From Linanthus parryae (lineage: Eukaryota > Streptophyta > Magnoliopsida > Ericales > Polemoniaceae), in NCBI GenBank assembly GCA_023055425.1, contig JALGPY010000002.1:141915927-141979926 (forward strand): DNA of 64,000 nucleotides, written 5' to 3'. The notes under the pieces were generated by a model, which had not been told where the DNA came from, did not search any database, and saw only the letters and a list, made by a program, of their open reading frames with translations. A program made the position numbers and the translations under genes. This document shows positions 22,558-33,314 of the stretch, one piece after another. The number at the start of each line of letters is the position of its first letter. The stretch's first letter is position 1.

Positions 22558-22711
22558 CCCACTGCCCATCAAGTAACATGTTGGAGGTATTGAACTCTAT
22601 ATATATTTTGTTATCGAACTCTCTGTTCTATACATCGAATTACCAGTTCGATGGGTATGTAAGCCTTGATTTCCCAGAAAACCAATAACAAGTTATGTGT
22701 ATAAAAATACT

Positions 22712-22969
22712 CACGAATTCATCTTGATTTCATCAATCGGTTCATGTTCTTGTGATTCATTTCGTTGTTGATGTTCTAATTACTGTTTTTGTTCATCGAA
22801 CAATTCTCGAATTTGATAAATTTGGATCCAATCTACGACCTCACAATTTAAACCTTCTTCTTCTTCCCCTACATGTTCTTCAACTGTTTCTTGTTCTTCA
22901 AGATCGACTGAAGCTGTAGAACTAGCTTCAGACGGTAGTTTGCCAGAAATCTCTGGCATCGAAGGGAGA
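22712..22969 (-). pseudogene. Acidic exon-like fragment, unrecognised protein
   Basis: On minus, ATG at 22969 opens MPEISGKLPSEASSTASVDL and a run of Glu, then an in-frame TAA, then more coding-like sequence up to a strong donor (TTC/GTGAGT). Downstream on the same strand lies an acceptor and exon at 22104. The reading phases do not join cleanly, so if this was a gene it is decayed. Confidence 0.3.
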
Positions 22970-23202
22970 GATGATAGTCAGAGAAGGTTGGTGATGATGG
23001 TCGTAGCCTTGTTCTACTGATATATCATAAGAGAGAGAGAGAGGGGACAGGATAAGGTGAAAATATCGCTTAACAGTTAAGTTGTAATCAATTTCATTAA
23101 TGGGATGGATTAAGTTAATCGTTTAGAATAAAAATATTGGACTTTAATTTTGATGTCCATTTGTCAAACGTATTGTAAAAACATACCTATTCAGCAAATT
23201 TT

Positions 23203-23560
23203 CTACCCAAAACAAGGAAGAGAAAACAACCGGACTTTTGCAGCTAGTAACTTCGGTTGTTTCTTCCAGCCATCGAAACACCATTGGAAAAGAGTATCAA
23301 CTCCCAGAGATTTTGCTTTATGCTTCAAGGACAGCAAGAAATCAATTGCTTCGCCTATGCCTTTTGATTGTGTCCCTGCCTTTCCCACGAATTAACTTCA
23401 ACAGAAAGCTCATTGCCTCTCGTATGTTATCACTCCTGGATCTCTTACTGCCAGCCAATGAGTAGTTGTATTCACTACCAGAATGGTGGTTTTTCCCATC
23501 ACCACAACAAGATTCAAGGTCATCTTCATCAATAGATGGACAGTGGACGCCATGAAGAGA
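23203..23560 (-). pseudogene. Truncated SAC51-like bHLH transcription-factor remnant
   Basis: The minus strand has a CTTTTCAG acceptor, then sequence with GSEYNYSLAGSKRSRSDNIR, EAMSFLLKLIRG and, after a one-base shift, GEAIDFLLSLKHKAKSLGVDTL. The KR.R.(D/E).I.E..S.L basic-helix and the LDEAI.YLKSLK.KAK.LG.D.L-like second helix match the atypical bHLH of SAC51/bHLH143-type regulators. Only the C-terminal part is present and a frameshift in an AAAAGG run breaks the loop. The TAG stop is at about 23203. The assignment rests on recall of the motif, not a search. Confidence 0.45.
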
Positions 23561-23569
23561 CCTGAAAAG

Positions 23570-24072
23570 AACAAAGATCTAAAGGAGAAACTCTAAGAAA
23601 TTACACTAATAAATAGATCCGGACCGGAGAAATGGTGTAGGGGCACAACGCAAGCTGGACAAGATGATGAAGGGTCATGATGGGGGCACAAACAGCAAGC
23701 CCCAACCCCTCAATCAACTGAGAACCATCACCAACTTACGAAGAAAGCCCTCACACGAAGATTTGCGCCCTGACCTGTAAAATAGAAACAAGAAACAGAA
23801 GAAAAAGGGGCTGGCGGCGGCGACAATCCCGACGGCAGTTGAAACGGCGACCTCTGAGGCTGGAATTGAAAGGGCGGTAGAAGAGAAGGTTAACGAAGAA
23901 AAGCTGAAGAAACTTGTCGGAGCAAGACCAACTAACTCACGGGGAGTACTCTTTCTCTCTCTAACTTTCTCACTCTAGAGAAAGCTAAAGATCAAGTACA
24001 ATATTGATGATAATTCTAAAAAAAAAAACCATTGATGATAATTAACAACATAGATTGCTAAGAAAAAATATG
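23570..24072 (-). other. Possible leader and intron of the bHLH remnant
   Basis: Upstream of the bHLH exon on minus is a CT-rich, leader-like sequence (a GAAAGTTAGAGAGAG start near 23975) with a CAG/GTCAGG junction-like site near 23775. SAC51-type genes have long, intron-containing leaders, so this is compatible with their 5' region, but no protein start is evident. Confidence 0.3.
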
Positions 24073-24222
24073 TACGACCCTTATTCTTCTATTTCCCACC
24101 ATCGTGACTTTATTACAATTCACCTTGTTACTTCACGATTTTGGATAACTACGTGATGCAACTTTTGTTTTGTTTTGTTTTGTTTTGTTTTGTTTTGTTT
24201 TGTTTTGTTTTGTTTTGTTTTG

Positions 24223-24253
<31 letters not shown>

Positions 24254-24524
24254 TTTGTTTTTTTTTTTGTTTTTTTTTGTTTTTTTTTATGGTATTAACG
24301 AGTAAAAGTTGTTCTATAAAACTTTTACCCGGTGATTTGAATAGTTAAATGATGCAACATTTTGATAACTTTTTTTATGGTGTTGAAGAGTAAAAGTGTT
24401 TCTATAACACTGTAAAATTTTATTAAAAAATTATATCGTTTGGCGATCCAAATCATCTGGCGAAAGTGACCCATATACGAGTTAAAAAGTCATGATGATG
24501 GAAAAGAGAAGAATCAGAGTAGTA
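24073..24524. mobile_element. TIR MITE with internal (TTTTG)n expansion
   Basis: The left end (TACGACCCTTATTCTTCT...CATCGTGACTTT) matches the reverse complement of the right end (TACTACTCTGATTCTTCT...CATCATGACTTT). The interior has AGTAAAAGTTGTTCTATAAAAC and GAAAGTGACCC phrases shared with the MITE at 36423-36683. A long (TTTTG)n tract lies inside. It is a non-coding, non-autonomous element. Confidence 0.65.
24164..24290 (+). repeat. (TTTTG)n microsatellite
   Basis: About 17 perfect TTTTG units run to about 24250, followed by T8G-type units to 24290. Confidence 0.95.
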
Positions 24525-25137
24525 TATGATTTTCAAGCAGTTCTTTTATACAATAATGTTCTTTAAGCCTCACCAACTTATGGGTGAGTTTAGTGTGGAC
24601 TTTTTAGATTTTAAGCTATAAAAAGTTCAATGAAAAATATTTATGAGATTAGTAAAATAAGTTAGTGCTGCAAAAAAGTCAATGATGTGATAAATTTTGA
24701 TGAAAGTCAGTAGATAAATTACTTTATCGATTCGGGACTTTTAGCATTTGGACATGTGAAGAACTAGCTTCAACGCCTTATTTCTCATTCATCCGTTAAT
24801 GGTGAGATCTTGAATCGATATCCTTGTTATCTACTTTAAGAATATGTTATTGTTGGGGCAAATTCTTGAACGATCTTGCTAGAATAGGGTAACATGTTGA
24901 GAAGTGAACGGTTTCTCCTACAATATCTAACAATCTAACAAGACGTCGAATATGCGATCACGATGATATTGACAAAGATAAAAACACATTTGGAAAAGAT
25001 GGTAGGTTAGCAGATTGCTGGGCCTCTTAAGCCTGAGGAAATTGATTGAACTCAGATATTGTAAAACAAGTATGGTAAAAGCTTATGTTGGAAGACCTAG
25101 ATGCGCATCAATGATCTTGGTGCATAGTACCAATAAA
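24525..25137. other. Unassigned AT-rich stretch
   Basis: No motif, RNA gene or conserved protein is seen. An open stretch begins near 25015 and runs into the MULE end. Confidence 0.4.
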
Positions 25138-25403
25138 CAGGGCAATTTTGTTAAAAAACCAATATGCACCTTTGTGGTGCATATTAACCATAAGTTCAAA
25201 AAGTTGGTGGGAAGTACCCACCAACTAATAATCATAAGTTAACTTTTGGTTTGTTATAGTTAGTGGGTCCCATTTGATTTTTTTAAAATTTTCTCCATGG
25301 GTGGGTCTCTCTTTGTTTTTTTTCAAGGTTTTCCATGTGGCAAGAGGGAGTCCTACCCAAATATTTTTTTGCTGAATTTTTTCTCCAAATTTTCATGCAT
25401 GCA

Positions 25404-25404
<1 letters not shown>

Positions 25405-25454
<50 letters not shown>

Positions 25455-25485
25455 ATTCAACAACAACAACAACAACAACATCTCC
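25405..25485 (+). repeat. (CT)n followed by (CAA)n microsatellite
   Basis: About 23 CT units, then seven CAA/AAC units, lie in the probable leader of the transposase transcript. Confidence 0.95.
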
Positions 25486-25959
25486 CTCACCCTAGAAAAT
25501 TAAATTCACTCAACAACCTTGTTCAAATGATAAATACATTCAACTACCTAAGATGTCAAACCTTAAAATGTACCTCAGTTCATCCATTTTGACACCCAAA
25601 AGTTGTTGTTTCTCTCTCTAGTCTCTTCCAAAACCTCCATTGTTGGGTTTCAAAACAAAAATAAAGTTTCGTTCGTTTGAAGACTTCGAATCCGTCGGAA
25701 ACAAGAGTAAGTTTATCAACCTTAGTATCCCTTCGTTTTATCTTTACATTTCAAAAGTAGTATTTTAAAAAAAATCGTATATTCATTTCAACATTTTCGG
25801 AGATGTTCTGAAAATAGTATGAGATTCACCTTGAGGATATTGCGAAGGTCTTTGGAAGCCCTACTAGAAGCCCCAATGCGATTTAAGTTCCATTTTGAGC
25901 TTGGGCATACTGAGGGCTTCCAGAACCTATAACGGGCGTACAATAACCCCTCCTGGGCG

Positions 25960-26560
25960 CCCACTATATGCCCGAAGCTCAAAAAGAGATATTCACCCAT
26001 TGGGGCATCTACGGGCGCCTACATGAGGGCGCCCCTAGAAGCCCATGGGCGAATAACTCATTTTGAGCTTGGGGCATACACATAGGCGCCCGGGGGGGTT
26101 AAATACGCCCATGTGTGGTTTCAGACGCCCCTCTGTATGCCCGAATACCAAACTGAGTCATTCACCTATGGGGCATCTAGGGGCGCCTAGGTATGGGCGC
26201 CCCTAGATGCACCATAGGTGAATGACTCAGTTTGAGCTTGGGGCATACACATAGGCGCCCGGGGGGGTTAAATACGCCCGTGTGTGGTTTCAGACGCCCC
26301 TCTGTATGCCCGAATATCAAACTGAGTCATTCACCTATGGGGCATCTAGGGGCGCCCAGACCTAGGCGCCCCTAGATGCCCCATAGGTGAAAGACTCATT
26401 TTGAGCTTGGGGCATACACTTAGGCGCCCCTAGATGCCCCATAAGTGAATGACTCAGTTTGAACTTCGGGCATACACTTGGGCGCTCGGGGGGTTAAATA
26501 CGCCCGTGTGTGGTTTCAGACGCCCTGGGCATACACTTAGGCGCCCTGGGGGGTTAAAAT
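25960..26560. repeat. Left GGCGCCC hairpin array (169-bp units)
   Basis: Three units start at 25966, 26135 and 26304, exactly 169 bp apart. Each holds a hairpin of about 114 bp: GTATGCCCGAA...CATCTAGGGGCGC pairs with GCGCCCCTAGATG...GGGGCATAC, with a loop of only about 10 bases. A partial unit follows to 26560. The array lies in the predicted first intron of the transposase. Confidence 0.85.
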
Positions 26561-26598
26561 GGAATTACTCTTGAATCCAATCTTTTTGTTTACCGTTT

Positions 26599-26845
26599 AC
26601 TTGTTGACGTTGTGGGAACCGTGGACTTTGTAGTTGACTTAGAGTTGACCATGGACTTTGTAGTTGACTTTTATAGTTGACCTCGGACTTTTATAGTTGA
26701 CTTTCAAGTTGATCGTTTACTTCCAAGTTATGTTTTGCGTTCCCGTTGAAATTTGAGTTGACCTTTGACTTCATTTCACATAGTTGTAGACAATTATTGT
26801 TGACTTGTGACTTCTTAGTTGACCGTTGACTTTATTGACTTTTCG
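26599..26845 (+). repeat. Cluster of GTTGACTTT-like repeats
   Basis: About a dozen TTGAC(C/T/G) motifs occur in 250 bp, in phrases such as GTGGACTTTGTAGTTGACTT and TTATAGTTGAC. TTGAC is the core of plant W-boxes, but the spacing suggests a degenerate tandem repeat. It sits just upstream of the transposase coding exon. Confidence 0.7.
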
Positions 26846-26858
26846 GTTATCTGCAGGA

Positions 26859-28859
26859 ATGGGGAAAATCACTATGCAAATCAAGTGGAATGGAGTTTGG
26901 GACTTCGCCAATGGAAAATTTGTCTACGCACGCGGGGTGAACTACAAATCGAAGACGATGGTGCTGAAACAGGAGGAAATTCCCACACTCCATAGGCTGA
27001 AGGAACGAGTTGCTTCGAGAATGGGATTGGACAAGCACCTAGCTCCATTCATAGAGTTAAGTTACATGCGACAAGTGATGGAGCATTATGAGCCTTTAGA
27101 AATCACCGACGAAGACGATGTTTCGTTAATATTTGAGACATATGAACCAAAGGAGATCGTTCCCATGTTTGCCAAATACGACAATGACGACTCGGTTGCA
27201 GCTGGGGGACAGTATTTGCAGAAGATGAATCCTCGCAGGGGAAATTCGGAGCTTCATGCGTTACTTACTGATGATAGTCAGGAACATGAAGGCCCAACCT
27301 GGGAGGCCGGTTTTAACGAAAAAGTGGTCTTGGTGGCTAACAACACATTTCAGGATGCAGCAGCGTTGGAAGGACCGTTTGACACGAATGTCGGGGGTGG
27401 GGAAAATGAAGGACCAACCTGGGAGGCCGGTTTTAACGAAACCGTGGTCATGGTGGGGAACAACACATGTCAGGATGCAACAGCGTTGGAAGGATTGTTT
27501 GACACTAATGTCGGTGGTCCTAGTTACGAGGGTGGAAGTTTGTCGGAGGATCCCGACTTGAACGAAGATCTGAACGCTGACCCGCAGGGGCCATCAAGTG
27601 GAGATGACACAACGGACGACGATGTACCGGTTAACAGGGGTCCTTGGGCCACAGGTTTACAGTATCATCCCACACTTGCGATTGAAGCCGACGCAGTTTC
27701 CAGTAACAGCAGGCCCAATGGATCTACGTTAAAGCTTGATGATTTGTTTGAATCAGCCAAGGAAATCAAGAATATCCTACGGGGTCCTGCAACTCAACAA
27801 GGGTGGCAATGGGAAAGTGTAAAGACAGAGAGCACAAGGGTCGTTCTCAAATGTCGCGATCCTCATTGTAAGTGGTACATGGCTGCTTATAAAGGGAAAC
27901 AAGAGAGATTTTTCACGGTTAAGCGATACCAAAACATTCACACTTGTTCCGCGATCACCACAAATTTCAAGCATGCGAACGTGACGGTCGATGACATCGC
28001 CTATGGAATGATTGATAGATATCGGAACGGGCAGCCTCGCCCCAGCAGACATGACATCATCGCGTACGTGAAACTTGCCTTCAAGTGCTCCGTCTCTAAA
28101 TGGATATGCTACCAGTCTAGGCAGAGGGCGTTCCAGATCATTCACGGTAGCCGAGAAGAACAGTACCACCAACTCCCTGCATTCTTCTACATGTTGGAGT
28201 CTTTGAACCCTGGGTCCTACACGAAGATAGAGCGGGACGAAGAAAGCAGATTCAAGTACTGTTTCATGGGTATAAAAGCTCAGCTGGATGGAATCAAATT
28301 CATGCGACCATTAGTGGTCATCGATGCCGGTCACATGAAGAACGAGCCATTGCAGGTCGTAGTTGAGACAATGGTCGATGGACAGAGGCAGTGTTATCCA
28401 ATTGCATGGGGCATAATTGACATCGAGTGCAATGAGGCCTGGGGGTGGTTCCTTCAGCACCGGAGGCCTGCGTGCGCTCCAATACTTAGAAAACAACATC
28501 CTCATATGGGGATGGAAGAAGGGTTGCCTCCTTCTGACAGGCTTGTCATGTACAATTTCACGAGCAAAACCTATAGTGCGGACTTCTACAGGAGAGCTTA
28601 CGCCGGGAAAATTGAGGTTCTTCCTGATTGTATAGACTAGGATACACGTCGGATCCCACAGGAGATAAGCAACCTTGTCACTCTTCCACCAGTGAAGGTA
28701 GTGAAACGTGGAGCACCACAGACAACCAGGATACCGTCTAAAGGAGAAAAACGTAGGTATGGTACTAGGAAGCACAGGTGCTCTCGATGTGATAAGGAAG
28801 GCCATAACGTGAAGACATGCCCCACGAGGGAGGATGACCGGCTAATTACACATGATTGA
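26859..28859 (+). pseudogene. MULE (MURA-type) transposase, internally deleted
   Basis: The start is ATG 26859, directly after the intron acceptor. Order: N-terminal ubiquitin/PB1-like block (MGKITMQIKWNGVWDFANG, about 1-100); acidic region with a 40-residue tandem duplication; MuDR-type zinc/DNA-binding block with VVLKCRDPHCKWYMAAYKG (about 340-360); DDE region with VVIDAGHMKN (first Asp) and ending in AWGWFLQH. The sequence then jumps to ACAPILRKQHP and FYRRAYAGKIEVLPD, the end of the SWIM zinc-finger region. The second half of the catalytic domain and most of SWIM are missing. An in-frame TAG (28638) precedes a CCHC knuckle, CSRCDKEGHNVKTCP, and TGA at 28857. It cannot transpose by itself. 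Confidence 0.85.
27285..27524 (+). repeat. 120-bp in-frame tandem duplication in transposase
   Basis: Two 120-bp units (27285-27404, 27405-27524) each encode EGPTWEAGFNE followed by NNT.QDA.ALEG.FDTNVGG. They differ by a handful of substitutions, so the duplication is recent relative to the element and keeps the frame. Confidence 0.9.
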
Positions 28860-29099
28860 AACTTGTTGCTTATTGATTGATGCTAGTTTAGTAGTTGCGG
28901 ATGTAATATTTAAGTCTTTTGTAGTTGGTTTTGGTGGTTGTAATCTTATCTAGTTTAATGAAGTCCACTAAAAAAGTAAACAGTCGGTGTTGTGGTCAAA
29001 CTATAGTCAACTATTCAGTGCATACTAAGTCGTGCCACTTGTTTCGGCAATGTAATGTCAAAATAGAACCAAAAAGTCAAACAAAATGAATATAGAGGA
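28860..29099. other. 3' flank of transposase
   Basis: AT-rich sequence between the transposase end and the central hairpin-type repeats. It has a TAATCTTATCTAG...AATGAAGT stretch compatible with a 3' untranslated region. No gene is seen. Confidence 0.4.
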
Positions 29100-29300
29100 C
29101 ATAGGGGCGTATAGCCTTATTTGGGCGCCCTAGTAAGGATACAGGGCGCCCGAATTAGGGTATAGAGCCCCCCCCCCCCCCTTATAGGCGCCCCTATGTA
29201 GGCGCCCCCATGTTTAGCAGTGACATGTCCAACCATAGGCGCCCCGTCCACAACCCAGGCGCCCATTTAGACGCCCTGACCACAACCTATACGCCCCATG
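29100..29300. repeat. Central GGCGCCC-rich repeat block
   Basis: Seven or more GGCGCCC/GGGCGCC motifs and a run of about 14 Cs (29168-29181) lie between the 3' ends of the two convergent MULE genes. It is related in composition to the left and right arrays but without clear long hairpins. Confidence 0.75.
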
Positions 29301-29469
29301 ACTATTGTGTTATTGTAGTAAGTTGTTTTTTATGCAGTGCTTGTAATATTTGTTTTAATAAAAGATGACGTCAATTACAAAAGAAAAAAAAGCAAATCAA
29401 CTATAATGACAATTTTTTTTCATTTATCACGTCAATTACAAAAGATGGAATAATCAGTCATGAATACAA

Positions 29470-30700
29470 CTACACGTAAGGATACCAAATATGTTCTCCT
29501 GGCGGGTCTATTCTATTTCCATGTGTGTCTACAGTGATGAATCTAAAAGCAGTCTTCCATATTGCCACCGCATATTCTTTCCTTATAAGCTTCTGGTCCC
29601 CTTGGTAACTACAGAACTCTCCTCTAATTGTGGGATCCTCGATGAACTTCTCGATCATGCGCAACATATACAACGCACTGCAACTTGGGAGATCACATTG
29701 GTGTCTCGGCTCCTTATTCTTCGGCATTTGAATACGTTAAGGACCCTCGGGCAAAACTTGGCCCGCTTAGCAACTTCCTCTTCCCCAAACTCCTGCAGCA
29801 ATCTCGGAAAATTTGTGCACAGTCGATCCAATTCCCAATTACGACGCCCCGATCCCTTCATTGGATCGTACACCTTCACACAAATCCGTCTCTTCTCGAA
29901 CACGTCTATGTAAACGAGAATCCACTGTTGACATCCCTTCACTAGCCGCTTAGTCCTCCAAGGAATGAACCACCTCCTCGCAAGCGATCCCTTGGAACCC
30001 CTCATAGGCTTGTTACCTCTAAAGTATTCAAAAGTCTTACTCTTTGGGGTTTCAAAATCATAATCTACTTGAAAAGCTTTGAACCACTCCTCATCCGTAA
30101 TAACCGTGTCCGTCCTTGGAGCGCCAAACGTTTTTTGAGTAATTAAGCCTCTGGGTATACGTGCATTCGTCTACATGTTCCCACCAGAAAAGTTTGCCAC
30201 TGGCCATTATGTAACGGAAGAATGGCCGAGGTCTTGTCTTTATCCCACAATCCAAATATGGGTAACGTGTATCTTTGTCATTAAGCCAGATGTCAAAACA
30301 CCGATACAACTTGGGGTCTTGCTTACGCATGTCGGCCACGGAGAATCCAGGCTTCATACGGTTCAGAAAGATAACGATAGACGGGTTATATAATTTGGCG
30401 TACGGCGTCTTCTCCCAAGGGATCCTTGCACGGTTTCGAAGCAGATATCGACCGCCTTCCATTGGTTGCAGGTAGTCCAATTCAAACACGGGCACAATTT
30501 CAGTGTACATAGACAGAGGGTCCAGCACTCTTCTTTTTCCTTGTGCTCGCCTACTTCAAAAAATGGATTCTGCCCGTCTGCAATGAAAGGGGTTAAAACC
30601 TGTAGCCTATCCCAGCGAGACTGCTCTTCTACTTCATCCGTCTCCCCTTCATCCAACTCTTAATTCGAGATCTCATCTGCCTCCAACTCTATTTCCTCGT
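29470..30700 (-). pseudogene. Second ULP1-type protease domain (C-terminal exons)
   Basis: On minus: an acidic lead-in (MDEGETDEVEEQSRWDR region); a block with YTEIVPVFELDYLQPMEGG; WFIPWRTKRLVKGCQQWILV and IDVFEKRRICVKVYDPMKG, the H/D part of a C48 (ULP1, SUMO-protease-like) fold; then QCDLPSCSALYMLRMIEKF with the cysteine. Where the catalytic His is usual (HWILVYID) this copy has Gln, so activity is doubtful. Frameshifts separate the blocks (30528-30091, 30005-29655, 29727-29470). It follows the first ULP1 domain on the same strand, so it was probably part of the same gene. Confidence 0.75.
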
Positions 30701-30800
30701 TTATCCCATCGATGTCGCCGTGAAACTCTATTTCCTCGTTTCCTGATCCATCCTGAAGAATTAAGAAAATTTGTATAGTCGAAAATATAACATCACGAAA

Positions 30801-31810
30801 TTAGAGAAAGCAATGATTCACCGCCAATAGTACCTGTGACATGGAGGGCCCTACTTCCTTGATGCAGGGAACATCGTGATAAATACTTAACAGCTTATCT
30901 TGAGCTTTAGCATTTTGTTTGTATGTGTCTACCTCTTTGGAGACGGCATCCAAGCACGAGTTTAAATCGTGAGTCCCAATGAAGTGTGCCACCCAGATTC
31001 TGAGGTACCACCCGTTCACTTCGTATTACACAGAGAAGTTCGGAACGAGTGTTCTGAGGTGCTTCATGAAGAAACACACATAGAATCCACAGTCATGCCC
31101 ACAACAAAATTAATTCACAAATAGATAAGAAAATAATGTAAAAAAGTGAATTGCAACTAAAATTAAGTGTAGTTCACAAACCCGTTATTCTGGTGCGGAA
31201 TCTCGGACCACACATATTTTGGTTTCCATGTCATTATGTTCTCCTTGTAAGCGAATTTATAATGGGCGCAAAGACTATCGTGAATTAACTTCACTTTATG
31301 TTCCACCCGCCTCTCCTTATACTCATCGGATGAGTCAAATACGAAAACACCCTTGTGTTCTAAGCTTACTACAAGCAGATAGTAGTGATGATCCCGGATG
31401 CCTATTGGGAGTGCAATATGAAAAGCAACATAAAATATGAAGTTATTAGAATATGATTACAATACGAACTAAAATATGAAGTTATTAGAATATGATTACC
31501 ATGGAGAGCTCAGATATAGAAGCAGGAAGATAGTCTTCGTTTAGGTAAAATGGTAAATCTTGATCATATACTCCGAAAATTGTTATTGGTGCATAACAAA
31601 TTTTCCGATCATGTTTCTTCTCTTCAGCCGTCAGAATGGCCGTCATGCACATCATCGTCTGCAAGCATTTACAACTTAGAAAATTGTCGACAAATTAAAA
31701 ACAAATGCAAGTTAAATAAAACTTACCGAGTCTGTCATCCACTCATAGCGTGAATACTCGTACGCGTGTGAGAACGTTATCTTGTCGCCACCAGTGATGT
31801 AACCAATACC
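30801..31810 (-). pseudogene. First ULP1-type protease domain (several exons)
   Basis: Minus-strand exons with recognisable splice sites encode KGIGYITGGDKITFSHAYEY (about 31740-31810), ITIFGVYDQDLPFYLNEDYL (about 31500-31660), IRDHHYYLLVVSLEHKGVF and FDSSDEYKERR (31235-31400), then HDCGFYVCFFMKHL (about 31060-31095). H, D and C of the C48 catalytic triad are all present. The intron before HDCG has GG where the AG acceptor is expected, and an in-frame TAA follows at about 31022. The family cleaves SUMO-like modifiers in host cells. The role in MULEs is not known. Confidence 0.75.
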
Positions 31811-31904
31811 TTTCTGTAAACAAAAATGAAGTTAAATTACACAAATGATACGATACTAAGAAGAGCTAAATAAAAAGAAAATTGTAAAATGTTGATCTCT
31901 TACT

Positions 31905-33222
31905 GGCTAAAAATAGCAAGCTGTCTGGCCTTTTCTGCGTCGGTGGCGTTAGGGGGCTCGACAGTGCTCTTAGGGACCCGAGTGAAGTAGGCATGCCACC
32001 AGCACTGGTCGATGCTTGGTTCATCAGGAAATGAAACACTGATCGGTGCAACTGGTAGATCGGGACATTCACTAACAGGTTGTGCCTCGGCATTAGGCAA
32101 TTCTGCGCGTTGTTCCTCGGCATGTGAGACTAATGGTGAAGTCTGACCAACGGGTTGTGCCCCTTATTCCTCGACAGTTTGGACCAATGGTGAATCGCTA
32201 GCATCGTTAGAATCTTGTGTGCCCATCTGTCTAGCAGCACTGGTTTTGTCTGTCAACCCATCTAGCCTCTCCGTCAAACCATCTAGCCTCGCCGTCACCT
32301 CATCCAGCTTCCTCATACACGCATCGATATTCACCTTCTGCTCGTTCTTCATTCTCTAAAAAGCCACCTCCATGTTTGTCATTCGGGATTTCATCGTTGT
32401 CATACCCAAATCCATTCTTGTCATTTGGGACTTCATCGAAGTCATCATACTGATAATAAGATCCATCCCATCTACCATTTCCTCAGTCCGGGCTCTCTTT
32501 CTTGGTTGTGCCTCCTCAGTTTCCTCGGACACTTCATCAGTCTCCCTTTCGCGATCCTGACGCTTCTTCGACCTTTGCTCGGCACCTAATTCCCCACTGG
32601 GTGAGGACAGGGGTGCGTCAATCATTCGATCAAAATCCTCCCTAAGGCGCTCTTCAGTCATGACATCATGTGGAGCTGCAGCAGGTGGCCTTGGCAATGG
32701 CGTTTCACTTGTTTGCTGACTCTTTTTCTGAGTTTGCTTTTTTCCCTTGGTTGTCGCCGGCCTTGGCACATCGGCCTCCCCTTCATTTGGCGGTGGCGTT
32801 TCACTTGTTTGCTTACTCTTTTTCTGAGTTTGCTTTTTTCCCTGCTTTTCACTTGTTTGCTTACTCGCACCCAAATTCCTCGTCGTCTTAGTCCCCGACA
32901 TCTGAAACGGTTGCATTTGAATAGCTGCACCGGAGTAGACAACGCATCGGCCACCCAACTTACTCGTCAGGTCCGGAAATAAGGGAAGATACGGATTAGC
33001 TTCCATATGAGCCAAGTACTGAAGCCAGTACCAACTCTGCTCCTCCGCAGGAATGGGGTGAAGTGTCGGGCGAACATATGTGATTGACAACACAAGCCTT
33101 TTCACTGATTCATCATCAGCCCTGACCTGTAGAGGATAGTACGCCGCCACTCTGGGAAGTACCCCTTCGTCCCTGCTAGCCAAGAGGGGTACCATCTGTG
33201 GGATTGCTTCGTAGGCCCAAGC
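31905..33222 (-). pseudogene. DUF1985-ULP1 gene, middle exon (linker)
   Basis: The exon begins after a CCGCGCAG acceptor (33223) with AWAYEAIPQMVPLLASRDEG, the end of the DUF1985 region. A charged, Thr/Pro-rich linker follows with two KGKKQTQKKS.QTSETP repeats, then a coiled-coil-like stretch (KLDEVTARLDGLTERLDGL), and the exon ends in ARQLAIFSQ at a GTAAGAG donor. In-frame stops at about 32354 (TAG) and 32164 (TAA) interrupt it. The linker joins the N-terminal DUF1985 domain to the protease domains. Confidence 0.7.
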
Positions 33223-33314
33223 CTGCGCGGAGAGACGAATGGCAGTAAGCATATAACATTTATAGATATAACTAACAATAAAAAATGCATAAATAACACA
33301 ATTATCGTAGCAAC

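Larger units (their letters stand above)
21780..22640. repeat. Field of short TCGAACT...AGTTCGA motifs
   Basis: Short phrases such as TCGAACTCTC, AGTTCGAT, GAGAGTTCGAC and TAGGTCAAACT recur more than a dozen times in both orientations. They have no fixed spacing. The pattern suggests decayed inverted repeats. Part of it lies in the possible intron between exon-like pieces at 22712 and 22104. Confidence 0.5.
25620..26856 (+). other. Probable 5' leader and first intron of MULE transposase
   Basis: A donor-like AAGAGTAAGT lies at about 25703-25712 and a good acceptor, TTATCTGCAG, ends at 26856 just before the transposase start. The ~1.15-kb intron predicted between them carries the hairpin repeat array and the TTGAC-rich stretch listed separately. 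Confidence 0.5.

Noticed and set aside
30175..30393. Open frames on + opposite the ULP1 exons
   Set aside because: They overlap well-matched minus-strand ULP1 blocks and have no domain of their own; shadows of the reverse strand.
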